From Actinomycetes bacterium (GTDB lineage Bacteria > Actinomycetota > Acidimicrobiia > Acidimicrobiales > Bog-793), in the NCBI GenBank assembly GCA_021809805.1, contig JAJZKA010000014.1, positions 1 through 38,265 of the forward strand: 38,265 nt of DNA, in the 5' to 3' direction. Numbering within the stretch: the stretch's first letter is position 1; the number at the start of each line of letters is the position of its first letter. The translations under genes were made by a program, and so were the position numbers. Below are positions 1-7,531 of this stretch, piece by piece. Under the pieces are notes generated by a model. That model was not told the DNA's origin. It saw nothing but the letters and a program-made list of their open reading frames with translations, and did no database searches.

Positions 1-29
1 ACAATTCGCTAGAAGGACACGTCGGTCAG

Positions 30-1085
30 TCACACACCAGGGTCAGACCCGACAGCGGGACCACCACCCCTGGAGTCTCCTCCAAGCCGTTCCGGAGCGG
101 CGTGATCATCATGGCTGTGCACACCCCGGTCGTTCTTGTGCAAGTCGCAGATCTGCTCGATGTGGCGGGCTCGCAGCTCGTCAGCCCAGTGCTCGGGGAG
201 CGCGTAGGAGAAGCCTCGGTCGTCCGCGAGCTCGGTCACCGGCGTGCCGGCGGCGAGCAGGCCGTCGATGAGCCCGAGGGCGGGTGCGACGGTGCTGGCA
301 TTGGCCGGGACGAGGCTGATGCGCTCGACGAGCAGCGCCAGGTCGGCCTGGGAGTCCTGGGGCGCGAGGCGGGTGAGCGAGACGAGCTTGTAGCCGAAGA
401 GCTTGTTGGTCCGGTTGTCGTAGGTGCGGGTGCGATAGCCCCAGCGGGCGTCGACGTCGAAGGAGTACCCGGTCTCCTCGGTCACCTTGGCGAGCACCTC
501 GTCGGTGACCTCGCGGCCGTTTAGCTCGACCTCGGAGGGCCGCCCGTCGTCATTCCCCGCAGCCACAGGAGCGGGCGCGCCCGCTGCCTTCGGGCGGCGC
601 TTGCCCCGGGCCGCGGAGTCGATGCCGCTGTCGTCGAGCGCATCGGCACCGGTCGGCCGCAGGTGGGTCGGCATCGTCGCCGCGAGCAGGTGGTCGAAGA
701 CGGCCTGCAAGGCAGCAGCGCGCTCCTCCCGGTCGGCTGCGGACAGCTCAGGCGCCCGGTCCTCGGTGAAGGCGAGTTTTGCCTCGATGGCCTCGAGGAG
801 GTAGCGCACCTGGCGGACGGTGATGGCCCGGGTGCCCTTGCGGATCCCGAGGGCGACTTGGTAGGAGCGCGCCAGGTCGCGCGTCAACAGCTCGTGCAGC
901 AGGCTGAGCGCGAGCGTCTTCTTCTCCGCGACCGTGCAGAGCAGCCCGGCGAGGAAGACGTCGACACGTAGCTGGCGAGGACGGCCGCCCTTGCCGCTTG
1001 GGCGCAGCAGCGCCTCGAGCTCGTCGTGCACCCCCGAGCGGTGCACGAGCCCGAGCGCCCGCGCGAATGCACAACGCCGGATCAT
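30..1085 (-). CDS. DDE transposase-like protein, C-terminus probably lost
   Basis: A 351-residue reading frame with the look of an IS4/IS5/IS1182-type DDE transposase. It has a helical N-terminal region, then a first acidic segment (LDDSGIDSAARGKRRPK). A DARWGYRTRTYDNRTNKLF motif followed by GYKLVSLTRL is typical of the strand before the second acidic residue, and TELADDRGFSY fits the second Asp. After HKNDRGV the sequence stops resembling the family and the third catalytic Glu region is not visible, so the gene appears truncated or rearranged at its 3' end near the window edge. Its ATG overlaps the TGA of the upstream integrase-like gene (ATGA), which implies translational coupling. Family assignment is from motif style only; transposase-like is fairly sure, the exact IS family is not. 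Confidence 0.6.
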   Translation of the reverse strand: MIRRCAFARALGLVHRSGVHDELEALLRPSGKGGRPRQLRVDVFLAGLLCTVAEKKTLALSLLHELLTRDLARSYQVALGIRKGTRAITVRQVRYLLEAIEAKLAFTEDRAPELSAADREERAAALQAVFDHLLAATMPTHLRPTGADALDDSGIDSAARGKRRPKAAGAPAPVAAGNDDGRPSEVELNGREVTDEVLAKVTEETGYSFDVDARWGYRTRTYDNRTNKLFGYKLVSLTRLAPQDSQADLALLVERISLVPANASTVAPALGLIDGLLAAGTPVTELADDRGFSYALPEHWADELRARHIEQICDLHKNDRGVHSHDDHAAPERLGGDSRGGGPAVGSDPGV

Positions 1086-2166
1086 GACTGGTCTCGCTGG
1101 TCGGCCCCGAGCGCCGCCTCGAGGTGGACGAGCGCGGCGGCGACCTCGGCCGGGTCCGGCGTCGGGCAGTGCACGAGCAGGTCGGTGAGCGAGCGCGCCG
1201 AGCGCAGACCCGCCGCGCTAAGGAGCGCCCCGGGCGCACATGGCGGCGGCGAGCCAGGTGGCGCGCAGGCGATTGACCTCGATGGCGACGCGCTCGCCGG
1301 CACGCGCGGTGACGGCGTGCTCCATGACCGGCGTCGTGATGTTGCGCCGCGTCGCGCTCCGCCCGAGGATCGGCGCGCTACGGCCCCGGCGTGCCGCGTC
1401 GTGGGAGGAAAGCGCCTCGCGCACGAGCGGCTCATACGCGCGGCGCACGACGACCGTGCGCGGCCGCTCGCTGCCCTCGATGCTGACCGCGAGCACCGGC
1501 GCCTCGCCGGGGAGCTCGAGGCCGGAGAAGCTCGAGCGGTCCGTGTTACGAAGGTCCCGGCCGTCGAGACCCGCGCCGAGGCCGAGGCCGACGACGAAGC
1601 TCAGCTCGCGACGCCGAGGCTCACTCGGCTGGTGGCGGGCGAGGCGCACCAGCGCCGCGCACTCGGCCGCCGAGTAGGGGCCGGCGACCGGCTGGTAGGC
1701 GATGCGGGTGGTGCTGGCTGCGGGATCGAGCGAGCGCAGCGCCCGGCGCAGCACGGCGCGCCGGGTCGCCCGGGAGGAGTCCGCGACGCCCTCGGCGTGG
1801 AGTTGCTCGTCGTAGGCGTCGATGAGGCTGCGCGGTCCGGTCTCGAGCAGCTCCTCGAGCGCGAGCGGGGCGTTCGGGTCCAAGCGAGCGGGGCGCTCGC
1901 GCGCCCAGCAGAGGAAGCCGACGAGCACCGCGGCGGGGCCGCCGACAGACCCTCGGCTGGCCGGCGCGAAGCCGACGATAAGGCGCTCCCAGACGGGCCG
2001 AAGCTCCGCCCACGAGGCAGCCGACAGGCGCCTCGGTCGGTATGCGGCGATGGCCTCGGCGACACCCGGGGCGAGGGCTGCCGCGTCGACCTCGGCGATG
2101 CGCGGGGCGTCAAGCGCCGCCTCCAGCTCTCCTGCCGCCGGCGCCGCCTTGGTCGGCTCCGCTCAT
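1082..2166 (-). pseudogene. degenerate integrase-fold (tyrosine recombinase-like) protein, frameshifted
   Basis: Two minus-strand frames make one protein. One runs from about 2160 to 1218 and ends in RLRATWLAAAMCARGAP. The other continues with LLSAAGLRSARSLTDLLVH and stops at 1082. RLRATW plus the following helix pattern resembles box II of phage-type integrases, but the His before it is replaced, no box-I Arg is clear, and no terminal Tyr is seen. It may therefore be a non-catalytic relative. The frame changes near 1218-1235. A second shift may exist at the 5' end: an ATG at 2164-2166 overlaps a TGA (ATGA) but its frame closes quickly, while the long frame has no good start before the GTG at 1926-1928. 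It ends by ATGA overlap with the DDE gene. Mobile-element accessory role is inference. Confidence 0.5.
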
Positions 2167-2215
2167 CGGCCCCGAGCGGCCACCTCGAGGTGAACGATCG
2201 CGCCGCTCGCTGGGC
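2163..2215 (-). repeat. 3'-end remnant of a paralogue of the integrase-like gene
   Basis: About 42 bases here match the 3' end of the neighbouring integrase-like gene (near 1098-1140) at roughly 85 percent, starting from the shared TCGGCCCCGAGCG. Translated on the minus strand it reads AIVHLEVAARGR then stop, against ALVHLEAALGAD in the intact copy. It looks like the tail of a tandem related gene whose TGA overlaps the next ATG. Confidence 0.45.
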
Positions 2216-2270
2216 GCCGCCACGCGCCTGGCCGTCGGGCCCCCATCGCGTGACCAGCCCGCAACCAGAA

Positions 2271-2296
2271 GCAGCCTCCGCCGAGGCGGAGGCTGC
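2271..2296. terminator. 12-bp perfect hairpin, likely bidirectional terminator
   Basis: GCAGCCTCCGCC, two loop bases, then its exact reverse complement. TTTT follows closely on the plus side, and TTCTGG follows on the minus side. It lies just downstream of the small minus-strand gene ending at 2306, so its main job is probably to end that transcript and insulate it from the mobile DNA. Confidence 0.65.
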
Positions 2297-2305
2297 TCAG
2301 TTTTG

Positions 2306-2509
2306 TCAGGCTCGCGAAGCCTGGACGGCCTGGAGTTGACGAGCGTAGAAGCCCTTGGTGAGGGTCTCGCTTGAGTCTTCGTCGAGGGGGTACTCGACCA
2401 GGACGAGCGCCTCTGGGCCCTGGCCCTGCACGCGGATCACCCGGCCGATGACGTCCGAAGACGGGCTCGGGAGTCGCACGTGGTCATTCACGTGGGGTTC
2501 GTGGCTCAT
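2306..2509 (-). CDS. small hypothetical protein
   Basis: A 67-residue acidic protein without a family I recognise. The pattern HVRLPSPSSDVIGRVIRVQG followed by a hydrophobic strand (EALVLVEYPLDED) looks like a small beta-barrel (SH3-like) fold; this is inference from strand spacing only. An ATG lies four codons upstream at 2516-2518, but AAAGGAG abuts it directly. The ATG at 2507-2509 sits nine bases after GGAG and is the better start. It has its own hairpin terminator downstream and a clean open frame between two decayed regions, so it may still be expressed. Confidence 0.6.
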   Translation of the reverse strand: MSHEPHVNDHVRLPSPSSDVIGRVIRVQGQGPEALVLVEYPLDEDSSETLTKGFYARQLQAVQASRA

Positions 2510-2523
2510 CGTGCTCATCTCCT

Positions 2524-3125
2524 TTACCAGGGACGTTGGCCGAGCGGCCTGCTCAGGTGGTCGCCCACAACACTATCCATGGTTCGAGCAATCCGGTCGA
2601 GCGCCCGGAGCCAGTCGTCAACATCGGCAATGGTCACAAGGTGGCTCTCGCCGTCTGCGGACTCGACGCTCGGGAACCGCTCACCGCCATGAACAAGGTC
2701 GTTTCGGACCTTCATCAGGTGGTCGTCCAGCACGGCCAGGTCGGCATCGGTCGCCGGCCCGACGGCGACGAGTCGGCGCTTGCGAAGGTCAGGACCGAGT
2801 CGGTCGAAGTCGCGGCGGAGGTTGTCGTGCGTCGGGTTGCCACGGGCGAGCGCGGTCTGCGTGTGGAGCGGTTGACCAACTGGTCCCGAAGCGCCGGGCT
2901 CACCGCGCGGTCGAGAACCGTCCGAACGGACTCCACCGCTTCGCCGTAGAGAGCGGCACAGAACGCCTGGAACTCTGCGACGCACACGCGGATGTAGCTG
3001 GCGAGGAGGATGTTCGCCGCTGACTGCGCAGGTAGCTCGGGAGGTGATTTCACGGCCAGCTCCCGAGCGAGTCGGATCTCCGCCTTTCGATCCACCTCCC
3101 ATTCATCCAGTGCGTGGCTCACCAT
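2524..3125 (-). pseudogene. HEPN-domain protein (RNase-type motif), frameshifted
   Basis: Two overlapping minus-strand frames form one protein of about 200 residues. The N-terminal frame starts at the ATG at 3123-3125, placed just after AAAGGAGGTGTG, and carries ILLASYIRVCVAEFQAFCAA and ALRDQLVNR. From about 2880 the sense continues in another frame with LHTQTALARGNPTHDNLRRD and ends with KVRNDLVHGGERF. RNDLVH is the R-N-x3-H signature of HEPN domains, and the layout fits the RiboL-PSP-HEPN group. Such proteins often act as toxins or RNA-cleaving defence proteins. The single frame break near 2880 would remove the motif, so the gene is probably dead unless the shift is a sequencing error. A divergent HTH gene lies close by. 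Confidence 0.6.
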
Positions 3126-3222
3126 CACACCTCCTTTCATTTGGGCTGGTGTCCGCCACCTTCAGCGCTCTTTCGGGTAGCTCAGCCGCGACGACGTGGT
3201 GGGGGAACTCGGCAGGGGTTGA

Positions 3223-3584
3223 ACCTACTCACCGGGTGCTCTCCTCGAGGAACGTCGGCAGGCCCGGCTGACTGAAGCTGCGAAGGTCCAGCAGGAGGTC
3301 TTCGAGCGCACCTTCAGCCTTGCCATGCAGGTCGTCGAGCTACGAGAGCGGCGCGGTCTGACCGAGGAGGACCTGGCCAAGCGCACCGGCAGGGCGACAT
3401 CAGCCGCATCGAGCGCGGCGCGGCGAACCCCACCGAGCGAACGCTGCTCCGCATCGGCGGCGCCGTCGGGGCGGCGGAAACACCGACTCTGGGTCTCGCT
3501 CCCTGGCCGGTGTGCACGCTTCGGCCCAGACCGTGTGCACGCCGCACGGCCGGGTGGCGAGTTGGGGGCTCGGACCAGGTGTGA
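3223..3584 (+). pseudogene. XRE-type helix-turn-helix protein (antitoxin-like), frameshifted
   Basis: The plus-strand frame reads ...EVFERTFSLAMQVVELRERRGLTEEDLAKRTG, then the sense moves to another frame with QGDISRIERGAANPTERTLL and RIGGAVGAA. Together this is a standard XRE/HigA-type helix-turn-helix. The break lies at 3385-3392, exactly before the recognition helix, where a few bases seem lost. An ATG at 3325 could start the DNA-binding part, but similarity-like coding extends upstream to about 3223, where a stop precedes it. The gene is divergent from the HEPN pseudogene. A toxin-antitoxin origin is possible but not shown. Confidence 0.55.
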
Positions 3585-3611
3585 AGCAGTTTCGTAACCA
3601 CCCCGCCCTGT

Positions 3612-3635
3612 TCAGAGGCCCGTTTGGGCCTCTGA
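3612..3635. terminator. 10-bp perfect hairpin
   Basis: TCAGAGGCCC, loop GTTT, then GGGCCTCTGA. It stands between the HTH remnant (plus) and the broken repeat gene (minus), so it may end both. There is no clear T-tract on either side. Confidence 0.5.
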
Positions 3636-3712
3636 CACATCGCTGGGACCGGTCGCGCCCAAGCAGGTGCGACAGCGCCCCGCCCGCGTCTGCGATCGCG
3701 CAGTCCCGCCGC

Positions 3713-5030
3713 TTACCTCGGCCCCTCGAGACCGGTCGGTCCCTGGCAGCGGCGCGCGACGAGCCCCCGCTCGCGCTCCGAGACCGCGCCGCCAAGATCG
3801 CCGTTGCCGCCCCGGGCACGGCGGTCCCTGCCCTTGGCGAAGACGTGCAGATGACCACTGCCCGTAATGGACTGGACCAGCACAGCCAGTGGAGCGACGT
3901 TGCCGTGGATGTCGGCGTTGCACTCAACGGTGTGGGCGAGCACGGAGACCACCCCAGGTGCTCGCCCGGTTCTGATCGACTTGCACGTCCCCGCCAACGG
4001 TGCCAACTACCGTGATGACGTCGCCGCCGTGATTGCGCTGCAGCTGAAGATCACCCGAGATCGACGCCTCGCGCAAGGTGATCGAGCCGGAAGCCACGCG
4101 GTGGTCACTCGCCTGCACGTCGCGCGGCACCGCGCCACCTGACCGCACGTTCGACCCCATGGCCACTTCGTTGTGGCCGGCCTACAGGCGCCATCGATCG
4201 GCAGGTCAGTGAGGTTGAGGCCGTTCAGCGTGACGTCGCGGATCGCGACGTCGTCGGTGACCTCATCGGGTGCGGACATCGTCTCTCAACACCGAAGGTG
4301 CGGCGAAACTGCTCTTGGCGAGCTCCGGGTCGCAGGGGCTCGTGCCACACCGCGCCAAGGGGGGTGGGCGACGCGTCTTGCACGTCCAGCCGGTCGCTGG
4401 CGGTCGCGTCAAAGGCGAGGAGACGCGACCCCTGGCGCGTGTGGACGTCCTTCCCGACGCTGGCAGGGCCGCCGCGCAAGACGATGCTGGCAACGCGGCC
4501 GCTGAGATCGCCACCGATCGATCCACACGACGTCGTGAGCGAGCCGCCGTTGGGGTTCACCTCGCCGTTGACAGCCACCGCGTCCACGAAGTGCACGGTG
4601 CCACGCAGGTCCAGGTCATCGTCGATGGTGGCCTCATGACGCCTCCTCCACCGCCGGGTCCGGCCCATCGGCCCGACGCCGCCGACGCCCGCCGGGGTGG
4701 CGGCAAGGCGCTCCGCGCCTGGACCGGCTGCGCGGTCGTCACCGCCGGCGCACTCGCCAGGAACTTGCCCGTCGCAGGGTCGCCCGAGTAGCTCGCGACG
4801 TCGTTGTTGTCGGGGCGGGCACCGGGAGGGTCACCGCCCAACACCCTTCGCCGTCGCAGTGGGGGAGAAGTCGACGCGTCGGGGAGCGGAGCCGGGGACT
4901 GGCCGTCAAGGCTCGCGAAGAACATCACTGGGCTCGTCGGACGGACAAGGCCGGTGACGCTCTCGTCCGGCTTCAGGAGGACGGCCCGCGTGGAACCATA
5001 CGCTGGTGTGCTCCGCCCTGCACTCCTCAC
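3713..5030 (-). pseudogene. repeat-rich (beta-helix-like) protein with multiple frameshifts
   Basis: Protein-like sense runs along the minus strand but jumps frame at least four times. The N-terminal Pro-rich part ends near 4640. TIDDDLDLRGTVHFVDAVAV and GGSLTTSCGSIGGDLSGRVA lie at about 4640-4290. DVAIRDVTLNGLNLTDLPID is near 4260-4190, ASISGDLQLQRNHGGDVITV near 4060-4000, and ECNADIHGNVAPLAVLVQSI near 3930-3870. The recurring Gly-Asp-hydrophobic strand pattern (GGDLSG, SGDLQL, GGDVQV) suggests short beta repeats, as in bactofilin-like or right-handed beta-helix proteins. I cannot name the family, and the true start is unclear. Every frame is too broken to give a product, so the gene is decayed or the sequence contains several indel errors. 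Confidence 0.45.
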
Positions 5031-5081
5031 CCGCAGGGCTCGGAGCCATGCTGCTCGCCATCAGAGCGAGCGGAGGGAATA

Positions 5082-5111
5082 GTTGACAATTCAACCGTGT
5101 TGGTCGGGATA
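5082..5111 (+). promoter_or_regulatory. yceI promoter with overlapping inverted-repeat operator
   Basis: TTGACA at 5083-5088 is a perfect -35 hexamer, followed after 17 bases by a weak -10 (GGGATA). GTTGA-CAAT-TCAAC at 5082-5095 is a 14-bp inverted repeat overlapping the -35. TTGA-N4-TCAA is a common MarR-family operator layout, and a MarR gene is the second gene of this unit, so autoregulation is likely but inferred. Confidence 0.55.
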
Positions 5112-5148
5112 GTTCGAGACGACCACGACAGGACAGGAAGTGACCCTC

Positions 5149-5706
5149 ATGACGACATCTCTCCCAGCGGACCAGCTCACCGGATCCTATGAAATCGATC
5201 CCGTTCACAGCCGGATCGGCTTCGTCGCACGGCACGCGATGGTGACCAAGGTGCGCGGCTCATTCAACGAATTCACCGGCTCGGGCTATTTCGATGCCGC
5301 AGACCCGGCGCGATCGCACCTCGAGCTCACGATCAAGGCGGACAGCATCGACACGCGCAACCAGGATCGGGACAACCACCTGCGGAGCAATGATTTCTTC
5401 GACATGGCGACCTATCCCGAGCTCCGATTCGCGTCGACGTCGTTCGCCAAGTCGGGCGAGTCCACCTACAAGGTCACCGGCGACTTGACGATGAAAGGCA
5501 TCACAAGGTCGATCACCATCGACTTCGAGCTCACTGGCGCAGCCGTGGATCCCTACGGCAACCAGCGCCTCGGCCTCGAGGGCGAGGTGACGGTGAACCG
5601 GAAAGACTGGGAGATCAACTGGAACGCGCCACTCGAAGCAGGCGGCGTACTCGTCGGCGAGAAGGTCGTCCTCGAGTTCGAGGTCTCGGCGATCAAGGCA
5701 GCCTGA
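5149..5706 (+). CDS. YceI family lipid-binding protein
   Basis: A 185-residue lipocalin-like protein of the YceI family. These bind isoprenoid or other long-chain lipids in a beta-barrel; a role in isoprenoid handling or acid/oxidative stress is known for some members. Family signatures are GSYEIDPVHSRIGFVARHAM near the N-terminus, ADSIDTRNQDRDNHLRSNDF in the middle, GDLTMKGITRSITIDFEL, and WNAPLEAGGVLVGEKVVLE near the end. There is no signal peptide, so it is probably cytoplasmic, as in many actinobacteria. The ATG at 5149 follows AGGAAG with eight-base spacing; a GTG three codons upstream is less likely because it overlaps the ribosome site. A MarR gene follows 69 bases downstream. Confidence 0.93.
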   Translation: MTTSLPADQLTGSYEIDPVHSRIGFVARHAMVTKVRGSFNEFTGSGYFDAADPARSHLELTIKADSIDTRNQDRDNHLRSNDFFDMATYPELRFASTSFAKSGESTYKVTGDLTMKGITRSITIDFELTGAAVDPYGNQRLGLEGEVTVNRKDWEINWNAPLEAGGVLVGEKVVLEFEVSAIKAA

Positions 5707-5721
5707 ACCATTAGGCACCCA

Positions 5722-5751
5722 CCGCGGCCCCTCGACCAAGAGAGGCCGCGG
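5722..5751 (+). terminator. intercistronic hairpin between yceI and marR
   Basis: CCGCGGCCCCTC, six-base loop, GAGAGGCCGCGG: eleven of twelve positions pair. No T-tract follows, so it may act as partial terminator or mRNA stabiliser that lowers regulator expression relative to YceI. Confidence 0.5.
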
Positions 5752-5775
5752 GTCGGGCGCCGGAGAGGGAAAGCG

Positions 5776-6261
5776 ATGACGCCGCCAAACAGCGCCACCG
5801 AGCTCTGGCTGAACGAGCGCGAACTCGCCGCGTGGAAGGGACTCCAACGAATGCAAGCTCGACTCTCTGCAGTGCTCTCCAGCGACCTCAACGCACAAAG
5901 CGAGCTCTCGCTGTCCGACTATCAGGTGCTCGCCGTGCTGAGCGACGCGACGAGCGGCAAGATGCGGGCATATCTCCTCGCCGCCGAACTGGGTTGGGAA
6001 AAGAGCCGACTGTCTCGCCACCTCGCCCGGATGGAGCAGCGCCAGCTCGTCGAGCGCGCGCCGTGCGCAAGCGACCACAGAGGAGTGGAGATCGCGCTCG
6101 CCCCGACCGGGCGCGCCGCCATCGAGCAGGCGGCACCGGGCCATGTGGCAACGGTCCGCCGCTGGTTTATCGATCGTTTGAACCCCGAGGAGTTGGCGGC
6201 GCTCGCCGAGATCTCGAACACCATCCTCGCCGGGCTCGGGGACAGCGCGCCGGTGAGATGA
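5776..6261 (+). CDS. MarR family transcriptional regulator
   Basis: A 161-residue winged-helix repressor. The DNA-binding core is LSLSDYQVLAVLSDA, then AAELGWEKSRLSRHLARMEQ (recognition helix), then the wing with ASDHRGVEIALAPTGRAAIE, as in MarR proteins. GAGAGGGAAAGCG precedes the ATG. It is downstream of yceI on the same strand, and an inverted repeat overlaps the yceI -35, so it probably represses its own unit and responds to a small lipophilic or oxidising ligand. The ligand is unknown. Confidence 0.9.
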   Translation: MTPPNSATELWLNERELAAWKGLQRMQARLSAVLSSDLNAQSELSLSDYQVLAVLSDATSGKMRAYLLAAELGWEKSRLSRHLARMEQRQLVERAPCASDHRGVEIALAPTGRAAIEQAAPGHVATVRRWFIDRLNPEELAALAEISNTILAGLGDSAPVR

Positions 6262-6312
6262 ACGGGCCCCGAGCCGCGGCCGGTCCAGGCTGCGCGTCCT
6301 AAGGTGCGGGCG

Positions 6313-7500
6313 ATGCCGAGCGAGATCAAGATCCGAGAGCTCAAGCCCGAAGAGCTCGCCGAGCGCTACGAGTTGTCGCGGCTCGCCTTCGGCGGCCCTG
6401 CCGAGCCGCCTCCGAGTGCGCTCGAGGTTCGCGCCGACCGAGTCCGCTACGGCGCCTTCGACGGCCGCGGCCGCCTCCTCGGAACAGCGAGCGAGGTGGT
6501 CCACCACCGCTGGTGGGACGGCAGCGCACGCCCTGCCGTCGACGTCGGTGGTGTCGCCGTTGCCCCTGAGGCGCGCGGGCGCGGCGTCGCCCGAGCACTG
6601 CTCGCGCATCTCCTCGCCGAGGCACGCGGGCGAGATGCGGGGCTCAGTTTCCTCTACCCGACGGTCTCCGCGCTCTACCGCTCGGCCGGCTGGGCGATGG
6701 TCGGGGCGCGCCGCAGCATCGACATCCCCACCGCGCTGTTGGCCGATGCGCGATCACGTGCCCCGCTCTCCCTGCGCCAGGGGGCTCCTGCCGATCTCGC
6801 CGGACTCGGGGCATTGCGATCGGCCGTCGCCCAGCTGCGCAACGGCATTCTCGCCGCGGCAGAGGGCACGGCTGCCTCGGACTCGTTCCCCGAAGGAATC
6901 GACGGCGTGAGCATCGCGACGGACGACGGTGGCGATGCTGGCTTCATCGCGTGGGGACGTGGCCCCGGCTACCACGAAGACGCCGTGCTCACCGTCGCCG
7001 AAATCATGGCGCGCACCACCGAGGCTGCCACCAGCCTCGTCGCCCTGCTCTCGAGTTGGCGCAGCGTGGCGCCCACGGTGCGCTTCATCGCCGTCCCCTC
7101 CGGTCTGCTCAGCCACGTATTGCCACTCGAGGTGGCCCGTGAGCACCGCACCAGCCGGTTCATGGGCCGAGTCGTCGACCTCGCCAGCCTCGTGCGCTCA
7201 CGGCGCTGGCCCGCAGCGGTCAGCGGGGGCTGCACGATCGAGGTCGAGGACCGCCTCGCCAGCTGGAACCACGGTCGCTTCGAGCTCGCCGTCGAAGGTG
7301 GTCGAGGCGAGCTCACCCCGACGACGCGCGCCCCGCAGATCACCGTGGCCGTCAACGGCCTCGCGCTGTTGGCCTGCGGCAGCGCGACCCCCGAGATGCT
7401 CGCCGAGGCGGGCCTGGCGAGCCTGGACAACCCCGCGGCGGTGCCGCTCCTGCGCCAGGTGATGGTCTCCCCACCCGTCGAGCTGCTGGACTACTTCTGA
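6313..7500 (+). CDS. Eis-like GNAT N-acetyltransferase
   Basis: A 395-residue protein with the length and architecture of the Eis family: N-terminal GNAT domain, second GNAT-like domain, and C-terminal SCP2-like domain. The acetyl-CoA loop is VAVAPEARGRGVARALLAHL; SFLYPTVSALYRSAGW holds the Tyr expected to act as general acid. The protein ends in ELLDYF, and a C-terminal Phe whose carboxylate takes part in catalysis is a known Eis feature. Eis enzymes acetylate amines such as aminoglycosides or polyamines; the substrate here is unknown. The ATG at 6313 is chosen over a GTG at 6304 because AAGG lies at usable distance before it. It is convergent with the metallo-beta-lactamase gene. Confidence 0.88.
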   Translation: MPSEIKIRELKPEELAERYELSRLAFGGPAEPPPSALEVRADRVRYGAFDGRGRLLGTASEVVHHRWWDGSARPAVDVGGVAVAPEARGRGVARALLAHLLAEARGRDAGLSFLYPTVSALYRSAGWAMVGARRSIDIPTALLADARSRAPLSLRQGAPADLAGLGALRSAVAQLRNGILAAAEGTAASDSFPEGIDGVSIATDDGGDAGFIAWGRGPGYHEDAVLTVAEIMARTTEAATSLVALLSSWRSVAPTVRFIAVPSGLLSHVLPLEVAREHRTSRFMGRVVDLASLVRSRRWPAAVSGGCTIEVEDRLASWNHGRFELAVEGGRGELTPTTRAPQITVAVNGLALLACGSATPEMLAEAGLASLDNPAAVPLLRQVMVSPPVELLDYF

Positions 7501-7531
7501 ACCAGCTGGCAGGCGCCCGCTACACCAGTGA

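Noticed and set aside
1026-2339. Long plus-strand open frame of 437 codons opposite the integrase-like gene
   Set aside because: Arg/Ala/Gly-rich composition without motifs; the minus strand has the recognisable proteins. It is a shadow of GC-rich coding DNA.
5260-6609. Minus-strand 449-codon frame under yceI-marR-eis
   Set aside because: The three plus-strand genes have clear family motifs; the antisense frame has none.
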